64,000 bases of DNA from Xiphophorus maculatus (taxonomy: Eukaryota; Chordata; Actinopteri; Cyprinodontiformes; Poeciliidae), in assembly GCF_002775205.1 (NCBI RefSeq), contig NC_036464.1:2965317-3029316 (forward strand), in the 5' to 3' direction. Shown one piece after another: positions 24,250 to 34,331 of the stretch. Within the stretch, counting starts at the first letter, position 1, and the number at the start of each line of letters is the position of its first letter. Made by a program: the position numbers and the translations under genes. A model generated the notes under the pieces. The model was not told the origin of the DNA and did no database searches. It was given only the letters and a program-made list of their open reading frames with translations.

Positions 24250-25715
24250 TAAAACTGATTTCTGATGTTTGGTTATTGCTGTTTAATTTTGTTTGGTAAA
24301 AACTAAACTGAATAAATAAAGTTTAGTTTCTCACTCTTCAAGTTTTTTCTCTCCAGACATGAAACTATTTTTCTGGGAAATGAACCAGAAATTCCTGTTT
24401 TAGTGAATTAAATCTAAACATTCTGGGATTAAATGAGGCTGGAAGGTGAAGGGTGAGTTTATTATTCAGGAGGAAACAGCTGCACTTCATCTAAAAAAGA
24501 TTAAAATGCTAAAATATTTATAGATTTGTTCCTCAGCAGAACAAGAGCAGTGATTTAATTTTAGAGTTTCCTGTTTAGACAGGAAGTCCGTCATTCTGGG
24601 GAAGTTTGTTGAACACGACGGGATGAGAACCAGAAACCCAGACAGCAGATCAGGCGCCTCACGTTCCACCAAACACGGCAGAGGAGGAGTGATGCTGTGG
24701 TCACCCTGCAGCTGAAAACACTCCAGCTTCAGAACCACGATCCAAACAGAACCACTGCAGAGAAATCCAGGTTCTGTAACATCCTAGTCAAAGTCCAGCC
24801 CTCGGCTGCTAACAGTCCTGCATCAACATGAATCCGACTCAGCAGCCTGAGTCAATTCAATTGTATTGATTGAAATACATTTGATTATTGGTCAAAAATG
24901 CGTTGATATCAGTTGACTGGAGTAAATGGGTCTCAGCAGGTTTGAACTCAGTTCAGCAGTTTGACCAAAAATAAGTTTGGTTCTTCTTGAACAGCTCTCT
25001 ACATGTTTGGCCACAAACATAATTAAAATGATGCTCTTCAGCTCTAACAGCTCCTCTCTCATAACTCGTCTCTCTGTCCAGACCTGCATTCAGCAACGTA
25101 CCAAACATGAGCCATGAAAACACTGAGGCACAAAAGACTAAATGTTTTTCTCTCCTGTCATTTTCAGCCACAAACGTTTCATTATTATATCTACAGTTCT
25201 GTTTGTGTCTCTGCCTCTGATGTTCCTGCATGGATTCATGTCTTTACAGACATTAATGTGCAGAATCAGAATCTGAACTAACTAAACATAAACTGTTTCA
25301 TCAAACTGAATCTTAACAACTGATTTTCAGATGTTTACATTATTATACATCTCAACTCTATTTACTGCAGAATCCGTTTCTTACTGTAAAAGTTTTCACT
25401 TGTTTATTTTAAAATATCTCCTGTTCATGTTTCCTAACATTACTCTTATAAATACTGTAGAAATAATAACTAAAATATTGAAAAATTTAAAAAATCAACC
25501 TGACATCAGTCCTCACCTGTTCTCCTTTCTGGTTCTATTTTAATAATATACTTTTTATGTCTTTACATCCTGAAGCTCCACCTCCCCAGTCTCCTCCCTG
25601 ACCTGCTCTCCTCATAATAAAATACTTTAGTTTATTTACAAATTAAAACTGGTTAATACATATTTTAATAAACTAATTGTCCTCACCTTTCTTCAACAGC
25701 TTCACTATTCTAGCA
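24250..25715. other. AT-rich spacer, nothing recognised
   Basis: No exon, repeat family or RNA gene is identified. Short open frames lack context. Confidence 0.5.
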
Positions 25716-25716
25716 C

Positions 25717-26015
25717 TAATATAATATAATATAAAATAATATAATATAATATAATATAAAATAATATAAAATAAAATAATATAATATAATATAATATAAC
25801 ATAAAATAATATAATATAATATAATATAATATAATATAAAATAATATAATATAAAATAATATAATATAATATAAAATAATATAATATAAAATTAAATAAT
25901 ATAATATAAAATAATATAAAATAAAATAATATAATATAAAATAATATAATATAATATAATATAATATAATATAATATAATATAATATAATATAATATAAT
26001 ATAATATAATATAAT
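25717..26015. repeat. (ATAAT/ATAAA)n AT-rich satellite, about 300 bp
   Basis: Five-base ATAAT/ATAAA/TATAA units in tandem with no other sequence. Reverse frames of 100 codons of Ile/Leu/Tyr are repeat artefacts. It lies beside the retroviral fossil. Confidence 0.96.
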
Positions 26016-28881
26016 ACACATGTTAAGTGGTCAGTATGATCAGGTTTTGTGTGGCCATCGTTACACTTTATATAACAAAAAGCTCATTTTGTTTCAGTTC
26101 AGGGGTGGAAATGATCCCCCCCTGACCCCCCCCCTGGCCAAATGCTGGTAAAAGTCTGAAGTGGCGTGTAAATTGGAGCAACGCACTGCCACTGTGGTGG
26201 GTTGACAATTTGAACAGAATACAAACTAATGCACATACTGTTTATGGGGCAGCCCTAGGCTGTCACAATCTAACAAAAAAGTACATGAAATATATTTTTA
26301 TCAAAAGCGACAGCCCATTGGTTGATTTATTGACGGACATTGGGCTTATCCAATGAAATCCCTTGGTCCCCTTTGGCCCACCCCTCCCCTCTAAGGTTAT
26401 AAATAGAGTCATTTCAGTAAACCCAGCTAGCTGGTGTGTGTTATTGATAAGGCGCAGCAAGACGTACCTGTTGATCTCAACATGGTCTCGAACTTCAGCT
26501 ACTCCCACCCATGGGAATAGGCCTTGCATAAACTTTTCTCTGCCGCCCCAGATCCCGAATTCCCAAGGAACTCCAGATTTTGTAGTAAAGCCTCCCCACC
26601 TTTGGACTCTCTCTTGGTGCGGTAGTGTCCATGACTGTGAGCTTCCTGAGCCTTTTTCAGGAAAGCCACTGGGTTGGAGAGGGGAACCAGAGCGCACAAT
26701 CCTCCTCAATTCCTGGGAAGGGAATCATAGGCAGTGTGTCCACACAGAAAGTACCAGTCTGCCATTGTCCTGGATCCTCTGTTCCCTGGGACAATGGTGC
26801 TCCAGATGGTGTAACTTTGATGTCTCCTGGTCTTGCTGCCGATGTTGAACTTCCTTACCTTGAAGAGGTCAGGGCTGGAACAGTTGCGGTCGGACTTCCA
26901 TCTTATGGAACATGCAGAGCTGATGTGGTTCCTCTCTTGGCAGGCTTTACAGTCGAAATGTCTGCCTTCTTGTCACAGAAAGTGTAGATTTTGTTACACT
27001 GTTCCATGGGACCGTCCCCAGAAAGGTGGTGCCATTATTATGCACACAGACACCAAGGGCTCCTGGCTTAAGACTAGCCAAAGTGATTACTTCTGGTAGT
27101 CAGAGGTCCATCTGTGGCAGGGGCATGGTATCACCTATGGGGGAACATAGAGCGTTGTCCAGTGGTGTCATGTGCAGGTACTCATCGGGAAATAGTGTGG
27201 AATTGTTTGGGATTTCCCAAAGATCCTTGACTTTAGACAGGTTGTTGTAGCCTGGATGTGTGTTTACTCCATATAAGCAAAATTGTTGTGTGGTTATGTT
27301 TCCAGGTCTCAGACCAGAGTTGTGTGTGGAGTAGGGTAGCTGTGCACACACATAGCAGTTGGTCTCATTTCCTTCATATGCAGTCCTATTCATCAGTTGC
27401 CACCACAGACTGGTGCTGTAGTCATGTGGATGAGTCTGGAGGGAGGATGCATCTGCTTCTCTCCTTGTCCTGTTGGGGCGAGGCCACTCTCTGTCCAAAG
27501 CAGTAGACATGCTGCAGTCACCACACAGCAGAGGATTCACTGGGCAGGTGGGAGCCCCATTGCTGCTCAGAAATACAGAGATGTCAGGACCCCCAGGCTA
27601 GCAGAGTGAGGATTTGTCGATCTCTTCACTGACGTTGAGACGAACTACCCTAAACGGTAGAACCCATTTGAAGTCAGGCTTCCCTGTCACCCTGAATTAG
27701 GGGTTTAACACCCTCTGCACCTTACAGTGACTCAGATGCTTCCAACTAGGTCTCTCAGCAATCTTTACTGCGGTTGGTGTAGTTATCAGCACTTGGAATA
27801 GTCCCCTCCACCATGGACTGGCCCAGTTCTTTCTTTTTATGACTTTAATGTAGACCCAGTCTCCTGGCTTGATGGGAGTGATTTCCTGTGGGAGAAGAGA
27901 GTCGGAGGGCAGTAAATTTGCATTGGACAACTTTCTGTTTCAGAGTCCTGATCATATAATCTGCTTGTTTGCACCTCATCTGCTTTCTGTAAATCTGCAG
28001 AAAATATAGGTAATTTGTTTGGTCTTTGATGAATTATTTCAAATGGAGTTAACCCTTCCTGTGTGGGTGTAATTCTCATGTACAACTTTACCAAATCTAA
28101 ACATTCTGGCCACAGTCTGTTAGTTGTTTCCATACATTTTCTTAATCTGCTTTTCACTGTTCCATTTGTTCTTTCACTAGGCCTGCACTCTGAGGGTGAT
28201 AGGCACAGTGGTTTTTCAATGTCATTCCTAAATGAGTAGCCATATTTTGTATCACCTTGTTTACAAAATGTGGCCCATTATCACTATAAATACTTTGTGG
28301 TATTCCATGTGTTGGAATAATAGTTTTACAAATAGCTTTAGCTACTGTCAAAGCATCTGTGTGTATTTATACCCATTTAGAAAATGCATCAATCATTACC
28401 AAACAATATTTATATGATCCACTTTGTGTAAGTTCAATAAAATCCATATGAATTGTTTGGAACAGATAAGAAGGTTTTGGGAAACTTCCTCTTTTTGGTC
28501 TCATGTTTCCTTGAGGATTGTTTTTAACATAGACTGGTCATGCAGTACAAACATTTTTTTTATGTTTGGTCACATTTATGTAATTGATGTACACTCAAAA
28601 AAATTAACTTCGGGTTTTATTACATTAACAAAAGAACATCATGTACTTTTAACACAATAATTTCATGTTTCAAACTCGAACCCAATTAATAGAGCTTTTC
28701 CAACTCATGTTTCTGTCGGTTCGTCTTGTCCGGCCGGATCTCATCGATCCGCTGTTGGCAGATAAAGGTCACAGGGCGCTGGCCCGGCGAAGAAGTTACT
28801 TCCCGGGACTTCCTGTTGACTCTGGCCGTGCACGGTTTTCAGCGCGTCATTCTTCGTCTGTCAGTGAACTGGTATGTTGAG

Positions 28882-28899
28882 ATCCGGGTCACGGCATCA
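28882..28899 (-). other. Retroviral primer-binding site, tRNA-His type
   Basis: The minus strand reads TGATGCCGTGACCCGGAT, two substitutions from the canonical tRNA-His-complementary TGGTGCCGTGACTCGGAT. It lies 3 nt inside the LTR end, where a primer-binding site is expected. Confidence 0.7.
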
Positions 28900-28902
28900 A
28901 GT

Positions 28903-29302
28903 TGATAGGTATTTTCTCAACCTATATAAAAAAAAATATATAAAGAACAACAGACAACGTTACTTAGTTTTCAGCCAAATTCTTGCAAGAATTGAGAGGC
29001 AGAGAGGATCAGCTCCTACAAGCTGATCTCCTGCTGTTCTGCTGCAGAACTTGTCTTTTTATTAGCAGAGAAAGGGAGTGAATGGAAAGTGGGAGATGAT
29101 CTTAACAAAACGGAGGGCTACCGACAACTAGGAAGGGAAACAGAAACTAAATTCTACACACAGACAATTAGAGGCAACTGAGGATTATCTCAGGGAGATC
29201 CCTACAGAAGCACCTGTGAAAACAGGCTTGAGGTCAAGGAAAGGTTAGTTATGTCAGTTTAACAAGTTCCTCCGCACTGGGGTGAGAACACTAAACCTTA
29301 CA
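28903..29302 (-). repeat. 5' LTR of the retroviral fossil
   Basis: About 400 bp on the minus strand, beginning TGTAAGG and ending CCTATCA. It contains TAATAAAAAGACAAG, a plausible poly(A) signal and R region. Its right boundary is fixed by the adjacent primer-binding site; the left boundary is inferred from the TG start. Confidence 0.65.
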
Positions 29303-29309
29303 ATATAAA

Positions 29310-30440
29310 ACATATAAAACTACTAATGTAATAAAGATAACAAAACATAATCATTCTAACAGTAACCATTTAAAAACATTTAAAAATCACTAGACGCATC
29401 TTAACTTAATACTGTCTGGGGCCTAAATGTGGAAACGTTCAACATAATAAATGACTGCAAGAATTTTAGGGTTGTGTAGTTAAAGTTTGCTGTTAGTAAT
29501 TACTTCAAGTGAACTTATTGCTTTACACCTCTGCTAAAGTGTCCCTGCTTTGTTATGTTAAATCAGTCTGTATACGTGCCTTTGTATGGTGAACTTATTG
29601 TCAGTAAATCGGGTTCATAGAGTTAAGAATAAATCGTATATTTTATATAATTTGCTTGTACAGGTGGGGTTTGTAATCAAAAGAAAAAAATCAGTGGCTG
29701 GTGAAATATCTGAGTGGAAAGTAAAAACATTTCTCTACCAGCCGAAATGTTTTCATTTCAGTTTCATTGTGATGAAAAACAACATTGTGTCTGCAGTAAC
29801 TAAGTTTTAGACAAAGTTAGTGGTGAAATACTGGACATGTGACTATTCCAGAATTAAAACCACTTAACCAAACAGATTTGGTTCTACAGTATATATGAAC
29901 ATAAACTGACAACAAGACGCTTTAAACAAGCGAAATTCATGGCAACATCCCCGACTAACCCTGTTTTCTCCTCTGAGGGGGCAGGAAGCGCTATGGTGCA
30001 CCTTCAAAATAAAAACACGTGAGCGGAAGATTTCAAAGTCTAATATTTTTCGCAAGTGGAGTGAAATTATTGGGTGGGATGAATGGGGGCAGGGGGCACG
30101 TCCCGGTTCTGGACTTGGTCCCAGTTCTTAGATGGTCCAGTTCTGGACTTGTTCTGGATGGATCCGGTTCTGGTTTGACAAAATATAAACTAACATCTTG
30201 TTCTATTTTCTCTATGAAATCTGCAGAAGCCAAAAGAATCAGCAGGTTCTGGGAACCGGACTTCCATGACCCGAAAAGTGTTCAGAGTTTTCCAACAGGT
30301 GGAGAAGTTACCTGAAGTGGGCGGAGCTAATGGGACAAACTGGCGTCTGATTGGTTTCTGAAACTGAGCTTTTATGAGTTCAGAATCAAATTTATAATAA
30401 ACTGATTTCCAGTTTCCTTTGCAGCCGTTTCTCTCTGACT
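29310..30440. other. Spacer, nothing recognised
   Basis: No exon or known repeat is recognised between the retroviral fossil and the (TG)n tract. Open frames of 60-100 codons on both strands have no support. Confidence 0.45.
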
Positions 30441-30453
30441 GAGGTTGTTGTTG

Positions 30454-30456
<3 letters not shown>

Positions 30457-30531
<75 letters not shown>
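30457..30531. repeat. (GT)n microsatellite, about 37 copies
   Basis: A pure GT run upstream of the second unknown gene, preceded by a short (GTT)n. Confidence 0.96.
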
Positions 30532-30533
<2 letters not shown>

Positions 30534-30962
30534 CAGGCATTTGATGCATTGCACGGATCATTTCCTAACACTAACTACATTGTGGGGTCCAGGCTGTGGC
30601 TGCGTTCGGGTTTTGGATAAAGTTCAACCTTTGGTTGGACTCTAGAAATGAATGGAAGTCAATGGGAAATTCCTGCAAAGATACAAATACAAACATGAGT
30701 TAATCTGTGTGTGTGTGTGTCACTGTCGGTGTGTGTGTCACTGTGTGTCATAGTTTCACTGTGATTAAGGCTCGTTCTCACAGACTGGGTGGACCAGGAC
30801 TCATCATCTCCACCTGTCAGCCGTACTGAGCATGCTCAGAAGGAGGCAGCAGGTGGAACAGGTTGGCCGGCCTGCAGACACACCCGTTTCTTCGACTCCC
30901 ATCCAGTCACTTGAGACGCGTCCTCAGAGTTGGACGGCGGTGGACACGGAGACGCAGTGAAG

Positions 30963-33900
30963 ATGAATAAAGTGGCCGGGCTCATCGGGGACAAAGTGGG
31001 TGAGTACCGACCTGGAGGACTCACCTGAGGTCAGGTGAGTCCTCTGGGCTTCTGGGAGGACCTGAGGCTCCTCAGCTCTGTGTTTACTGGGAATCTGGCC
31101 TCTGAGGCGGAGGCAGGTGTACATACCTGGTCCAGGTGGTTCTGGATGAGACAGAACCCAAACAGAACCAAGGCAGGTCGGGTTCTCCGGTTCCTCTGGT
31201 TCAACGTGTCTCTGTGAGTCAGTCTGCTTTTTAAAATCTCAGGAACAGAATGGTTCAGGTAAAGGGGCGGGATCAGACGCAGGTAACCAATCGGAGGGCT
31301 TTAAATCAAACTGTCCTCACCGACCCGTCTCCTGGACCGTCTCCTGGACGCTCCAGGTCCAAATCAGTTGGTTTTTAATCAAACCTCTCCAGCCTGTCCT
31401 ACAGGATCTGAACTTTGACCTGCTTGTAGTTGCCATGGTTACAGACGCATTACTTTATACCAATGCTGTTTATCAGTACCAGGTTCTGGTTCTGAGCTGT
31501 TCTGGACCTGAGCCGCACCAGTTTTCTGGTCGATCACTGATCTTTATAAAGTCCAATCTGCCGACTCAGATTTTTTTTGTCTGAAATGTCACTAAAAATA
31601 TAGAAAAAAGGTTTTAACAGGGGGTCACAGTTGTTAACTGTGCAGACATGACGTGGTGGGAGGGGCTAACCTGGTGGGCGGGGCTAACAGGTAAACCTCT
31701 CACTGTAGAGCAGAAGAGGACAGCGGTTGATTTTTCCAGAGTTTTGCTGAGGTAGATAATATCAGTGGGATAGATCGGCAGATCGCCGATCTCCCAGGAT
31801 TCAGAGCTGCCAACGACTGACAGACGAGATGAACAGGATTCCTGATGCTGATCTGGACGCCGTGTTTCTACGCAGAAACACCTGGTGCTGCTTTCTCAGG
31901 TGTTCTGATGAGGAGGAACCAGAAGTGAAGATCTCTGAACTTTTCATTTCTTTGTGAAAGGCTGAATCTCCATAAAAACAGATATATTTCAATGAACTGC
32001 TGCAGCGAATCCAACATCAAATAACGACTTAACAACCGGTAGAAACACTGGAAACATTCAGTCAGGTGATGCTTCTCCTTCCTCAGGTCAGTTCTTCACT
32101 TGTAGATGTTTCCTCTCCAGTTTATTTCAAAGTCAGAAATACTTTATTGATCCTATATTACATGTTCTTTGGGAAGCATGTCACTGTTCTGGTGGGGATG
32201 GCGTCGTCCATGTGGCTGGCACAGAGCGATCCGATCTGTAGCCTCAAAACAGGAAGCACAGTTTATTCATTAAATAAAGTTTGATATTAAACCAGGATGA
32301 TTGATTCTTCATGGATGAGACCTTCATGTCTCCAGACCAGGAGAAGAACCTCTGATGGTAAAACTGGATGTTTGTGGTTGTGTTGCAGGAGACATGGTGG
32401 AGGACGCAGTGAAGGGCGCTCTGGGCATCAAGGACAAAGAGGAGGACAAGAAGAAGGGAGGAATTAAGTCCATATTTAAAGGCAGCAACAAGGAGGAGGA
32501 GGAGAAGAAGAAGAAAAAGAAGAAGGATGAAGATAAAGGATTTTTCTCAAAGGTCTTTCACAAAGATGATGATGAAGACAAGGGGTTGAAGAAGAGCGGG
32601 TTCCAAGGCCTCTTTGCTGAGGGGCAGGAAGGCGGAGCCATGGGAGGAGGCGGAGCTATGGAGGAAGGCGGAGCTATGGGAGGAGGCGGAGCTATGGAGG
32701 AAGGCGGAGCTATGGGAGGAGGTGAAGAGGCCTGGGGAAACCCAGGCCAGACTGTAGCGGTTAGTGACAGAGGTATGTATGAGGAACAGGTAACTCAGAT
32801 CCATGATTCTCTCCCAGTCCGTCTCCCAACACGTCAGTCGGTTCTGGTGTTGAGGATCCAGACCCACGCAGACGTCCTGCATGTCTTCAGGTGTCCAACA
32901 CTCTGAGGTTGTCTCTGTAGGGGACAGACCAGTCCATGAAACTGGAGATCCTCTGAAGGTCTTTGCTTCTCAGAGACCAAATCTGTGATTTTTAGCCCTC
33001 AGTTTGCTCCAGCAGAGCCTCAAACTGCCAACCTGAGGTCAAACCCAGGGAACTTTAAACTCTGGGTGCTTTAAGTTCCCACAGTTCCTCTGGGAACTTA
33101 AAGCTGTCGCCGTTTTAGAGGCGAATCCAGCAGGAAGCTGATGGAGATCAGAGCTGAGGTCTGATTTTTCACCAGATCACCAAACAGCAGAACCAGGATG
33201 AGCTCTGGGTCTGGACCGGTCAGAACCTGGTACCAGCAGTTGAATCGTTGCACAGGACCCGCTGATGATCAGCAATAAATAGATTTAAAAGGTGATGAAC
33301 TAGAGGTGTAGAAAAATCCTTAATTGTTGACATATTTCAAATTAAGTTCTTGATTTTTTTATTTAATCATTTTCCATATGTGTTAATCTAATTAGATTAC
33401 AAACCTGCAGTTTGGCTAATCTGGACTAAACTGTTTAATTACAAGAATAAAACTTTTTTGTGGTTCATCTTGGAGGGAAACGTCCGTCTGAATGTTGAAG
33501 CATAAAATCTAAACCAGAGCCTCCGGCTGACCAGCAGGGGGCGCCACAGCAGAGCCTCAGATTCCCCAGATCATCTCAACCAGCAAAATAAACGTGAAAC
33601 ATCTAGAAACTCTATTTATTCTAGTTCTACTTCAGGGGTTCTCAACCTGTGGCTCCTGGACCTTCTGCATTGGCTCTTCGTAACTTTAACTAAACCAAAT
33701 CGTTTGTTTTCTCTAGAAACAAACTAGAAATTATGTGGAAATTTTGTCATTTTTCTGAAATGTGAAAGAAAAAACATTAAATCTGTTTAACATTCTATTG
33801 GCTGGTGATCAGAAAGCAGCCAATCAGGAGCAGCTTTCATTCTCCTTCACACTGATTGGCTGAACCCCAGAAATAAAATGGAGGTTCTTTGAAAAAAAAA

Positions 33901-34044
33901 AATTAAGTAGAGATTTATTGTGTTAAATTAGAAACAGTAAATATTCTTTATTAGTTTTTATTCCTGCTTATGGAAATAACTGATTTATTTTCAGACCTGT
34001 TTGATGATCTGGTGGAGGTGGCAGAACAAACGTCTAATAACTGA
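30963..34044 (+). CDS. Unrecognised Lys/Glu-rich protein with Gly-Met repeats, 156 aa
   Basis: Three exons join in phase: 30963-30999 (MNKVAGLIGDKV plus the first base of Gly), 32389-32772 and 33995-34044. The second exon encodes DMVEDAVKGALGIKDKEE, then a dense Lys/Glu/Asp region with three hydrophobic islands (KSIFKG, GFFSKVF, GFQGLF), then GGAMGGGGAMEE-type repeats. The third exon encodes DLFDDLVEVAEQTSNN and the stop. No signal peptide or transmembrane span; probably cytosolic or nuclear and largely disordered. AATAAA lies at 34142 and 34156. Exon-1 size, the phase-1 glycine junction and KVAG parallel the gene at 22570. Not recognised as any named family. A frame running through the exon-2 donor would add a different tail, but the donor and third exon look good. 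Confidence 0.7.
31001..32388. other. Intron 1 of the 30963 gene
   Basis: Non-coding. Contains a dispersed-repeat scrap around 32130-32290 (CAGAAATACTTTATTGATCC), similar to a common teleost interspersed-repeat 3' end. No other feature seen. Confidence 0.45.
32773..33994. other. Intron 2 of the 30963 gene
   Basis: Non-coding. Holds a 14-bp perfect inverted repeat with 9-nt loop (33068-33104) and a CTCF-like motif (33531-33542). Confidence 0.5.
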
Positions 34045-34141
34045 ACCTTCATCCTGATGAAATCATCATCATCATCATCATCGTCGTCTTCCTGTTTTTT
34101 CTCTTCCTGTATCTCTTCCAAATATTAAAATGTATTAAAGG

Positions 34142-34168
34142 AATAAAAATGTTTTAATAAAATTTATT
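34142..34168. terminator. Bidirectional poly(A) signal region for convergent genes
   Basis: AATAAA at 34142 and 34156 serves the plus-strand gene ending at 34044. TTTATT at 34163-34168 is AATAAA on the minus strand, 164 nt beyond the shld2 stop. The two signals are separated by one base (34162). Confidence 0.5.
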
Positions 34169-34331
34169 CTGATCTCTATTTCATTTCAGCTTCTTTAACT
34201 CAACAAATATTAAATAATCAGAAGATCTGAACTCAGGTCAGATAAAATGCTTTATGCAGAAATAGTAATAATAATAAGTCCAGTCCACACACCTGGAGGA
34301 GACTGTAAGCTCCGCCCACCAGGTGGGTTCT

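Larger units (their letters stand above)
26260..29302 (-). mobile_element. Class I endogenous retrovirus fossil (gamma/epsilon-like)
   Basis: Minus-strand element, broken, with several breaks. Recognised parts in order: a 5' LTR of about 400 bp (29302-28903) with TG...CA ends and a poly(A) signal; a primer-binding site just inside it (28899-28882) resembling the complement of tRNA-His, as in HERV-H-type elements; a leader; an integrase core with the block IYSDNGPHFVNK and the GLTPFEIIHQRP stretch; an integrase C-terminal domain (PGDWVYIK...[14 protein letters not shown]) close to gammaretroviruses; and envelope surface-type and partial transmembrane-type regions (about 27600-26400). Gag, protease and reverse transcriptase are not recognised, nor is a matching 3' LTR. 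Age cannot be taken from LTR divergence because only one LTR is seen; the decay suggests an old insertion. Confidence 0.85.

Noticed and set aside
25705-26021. Two overlapping minus-strand frames of about 100 Ile/Leu/Tyr codons
   Set aside because: They lie entirely within the ATAAT satellite, whose 5-bp unit contains no stop in these frames.
28665-28880. 71-codon plus-strand frame between the integrase region and the LTR
   Set aside because: It is antisense to the leader region of the retroviral fossil and has no independent support.
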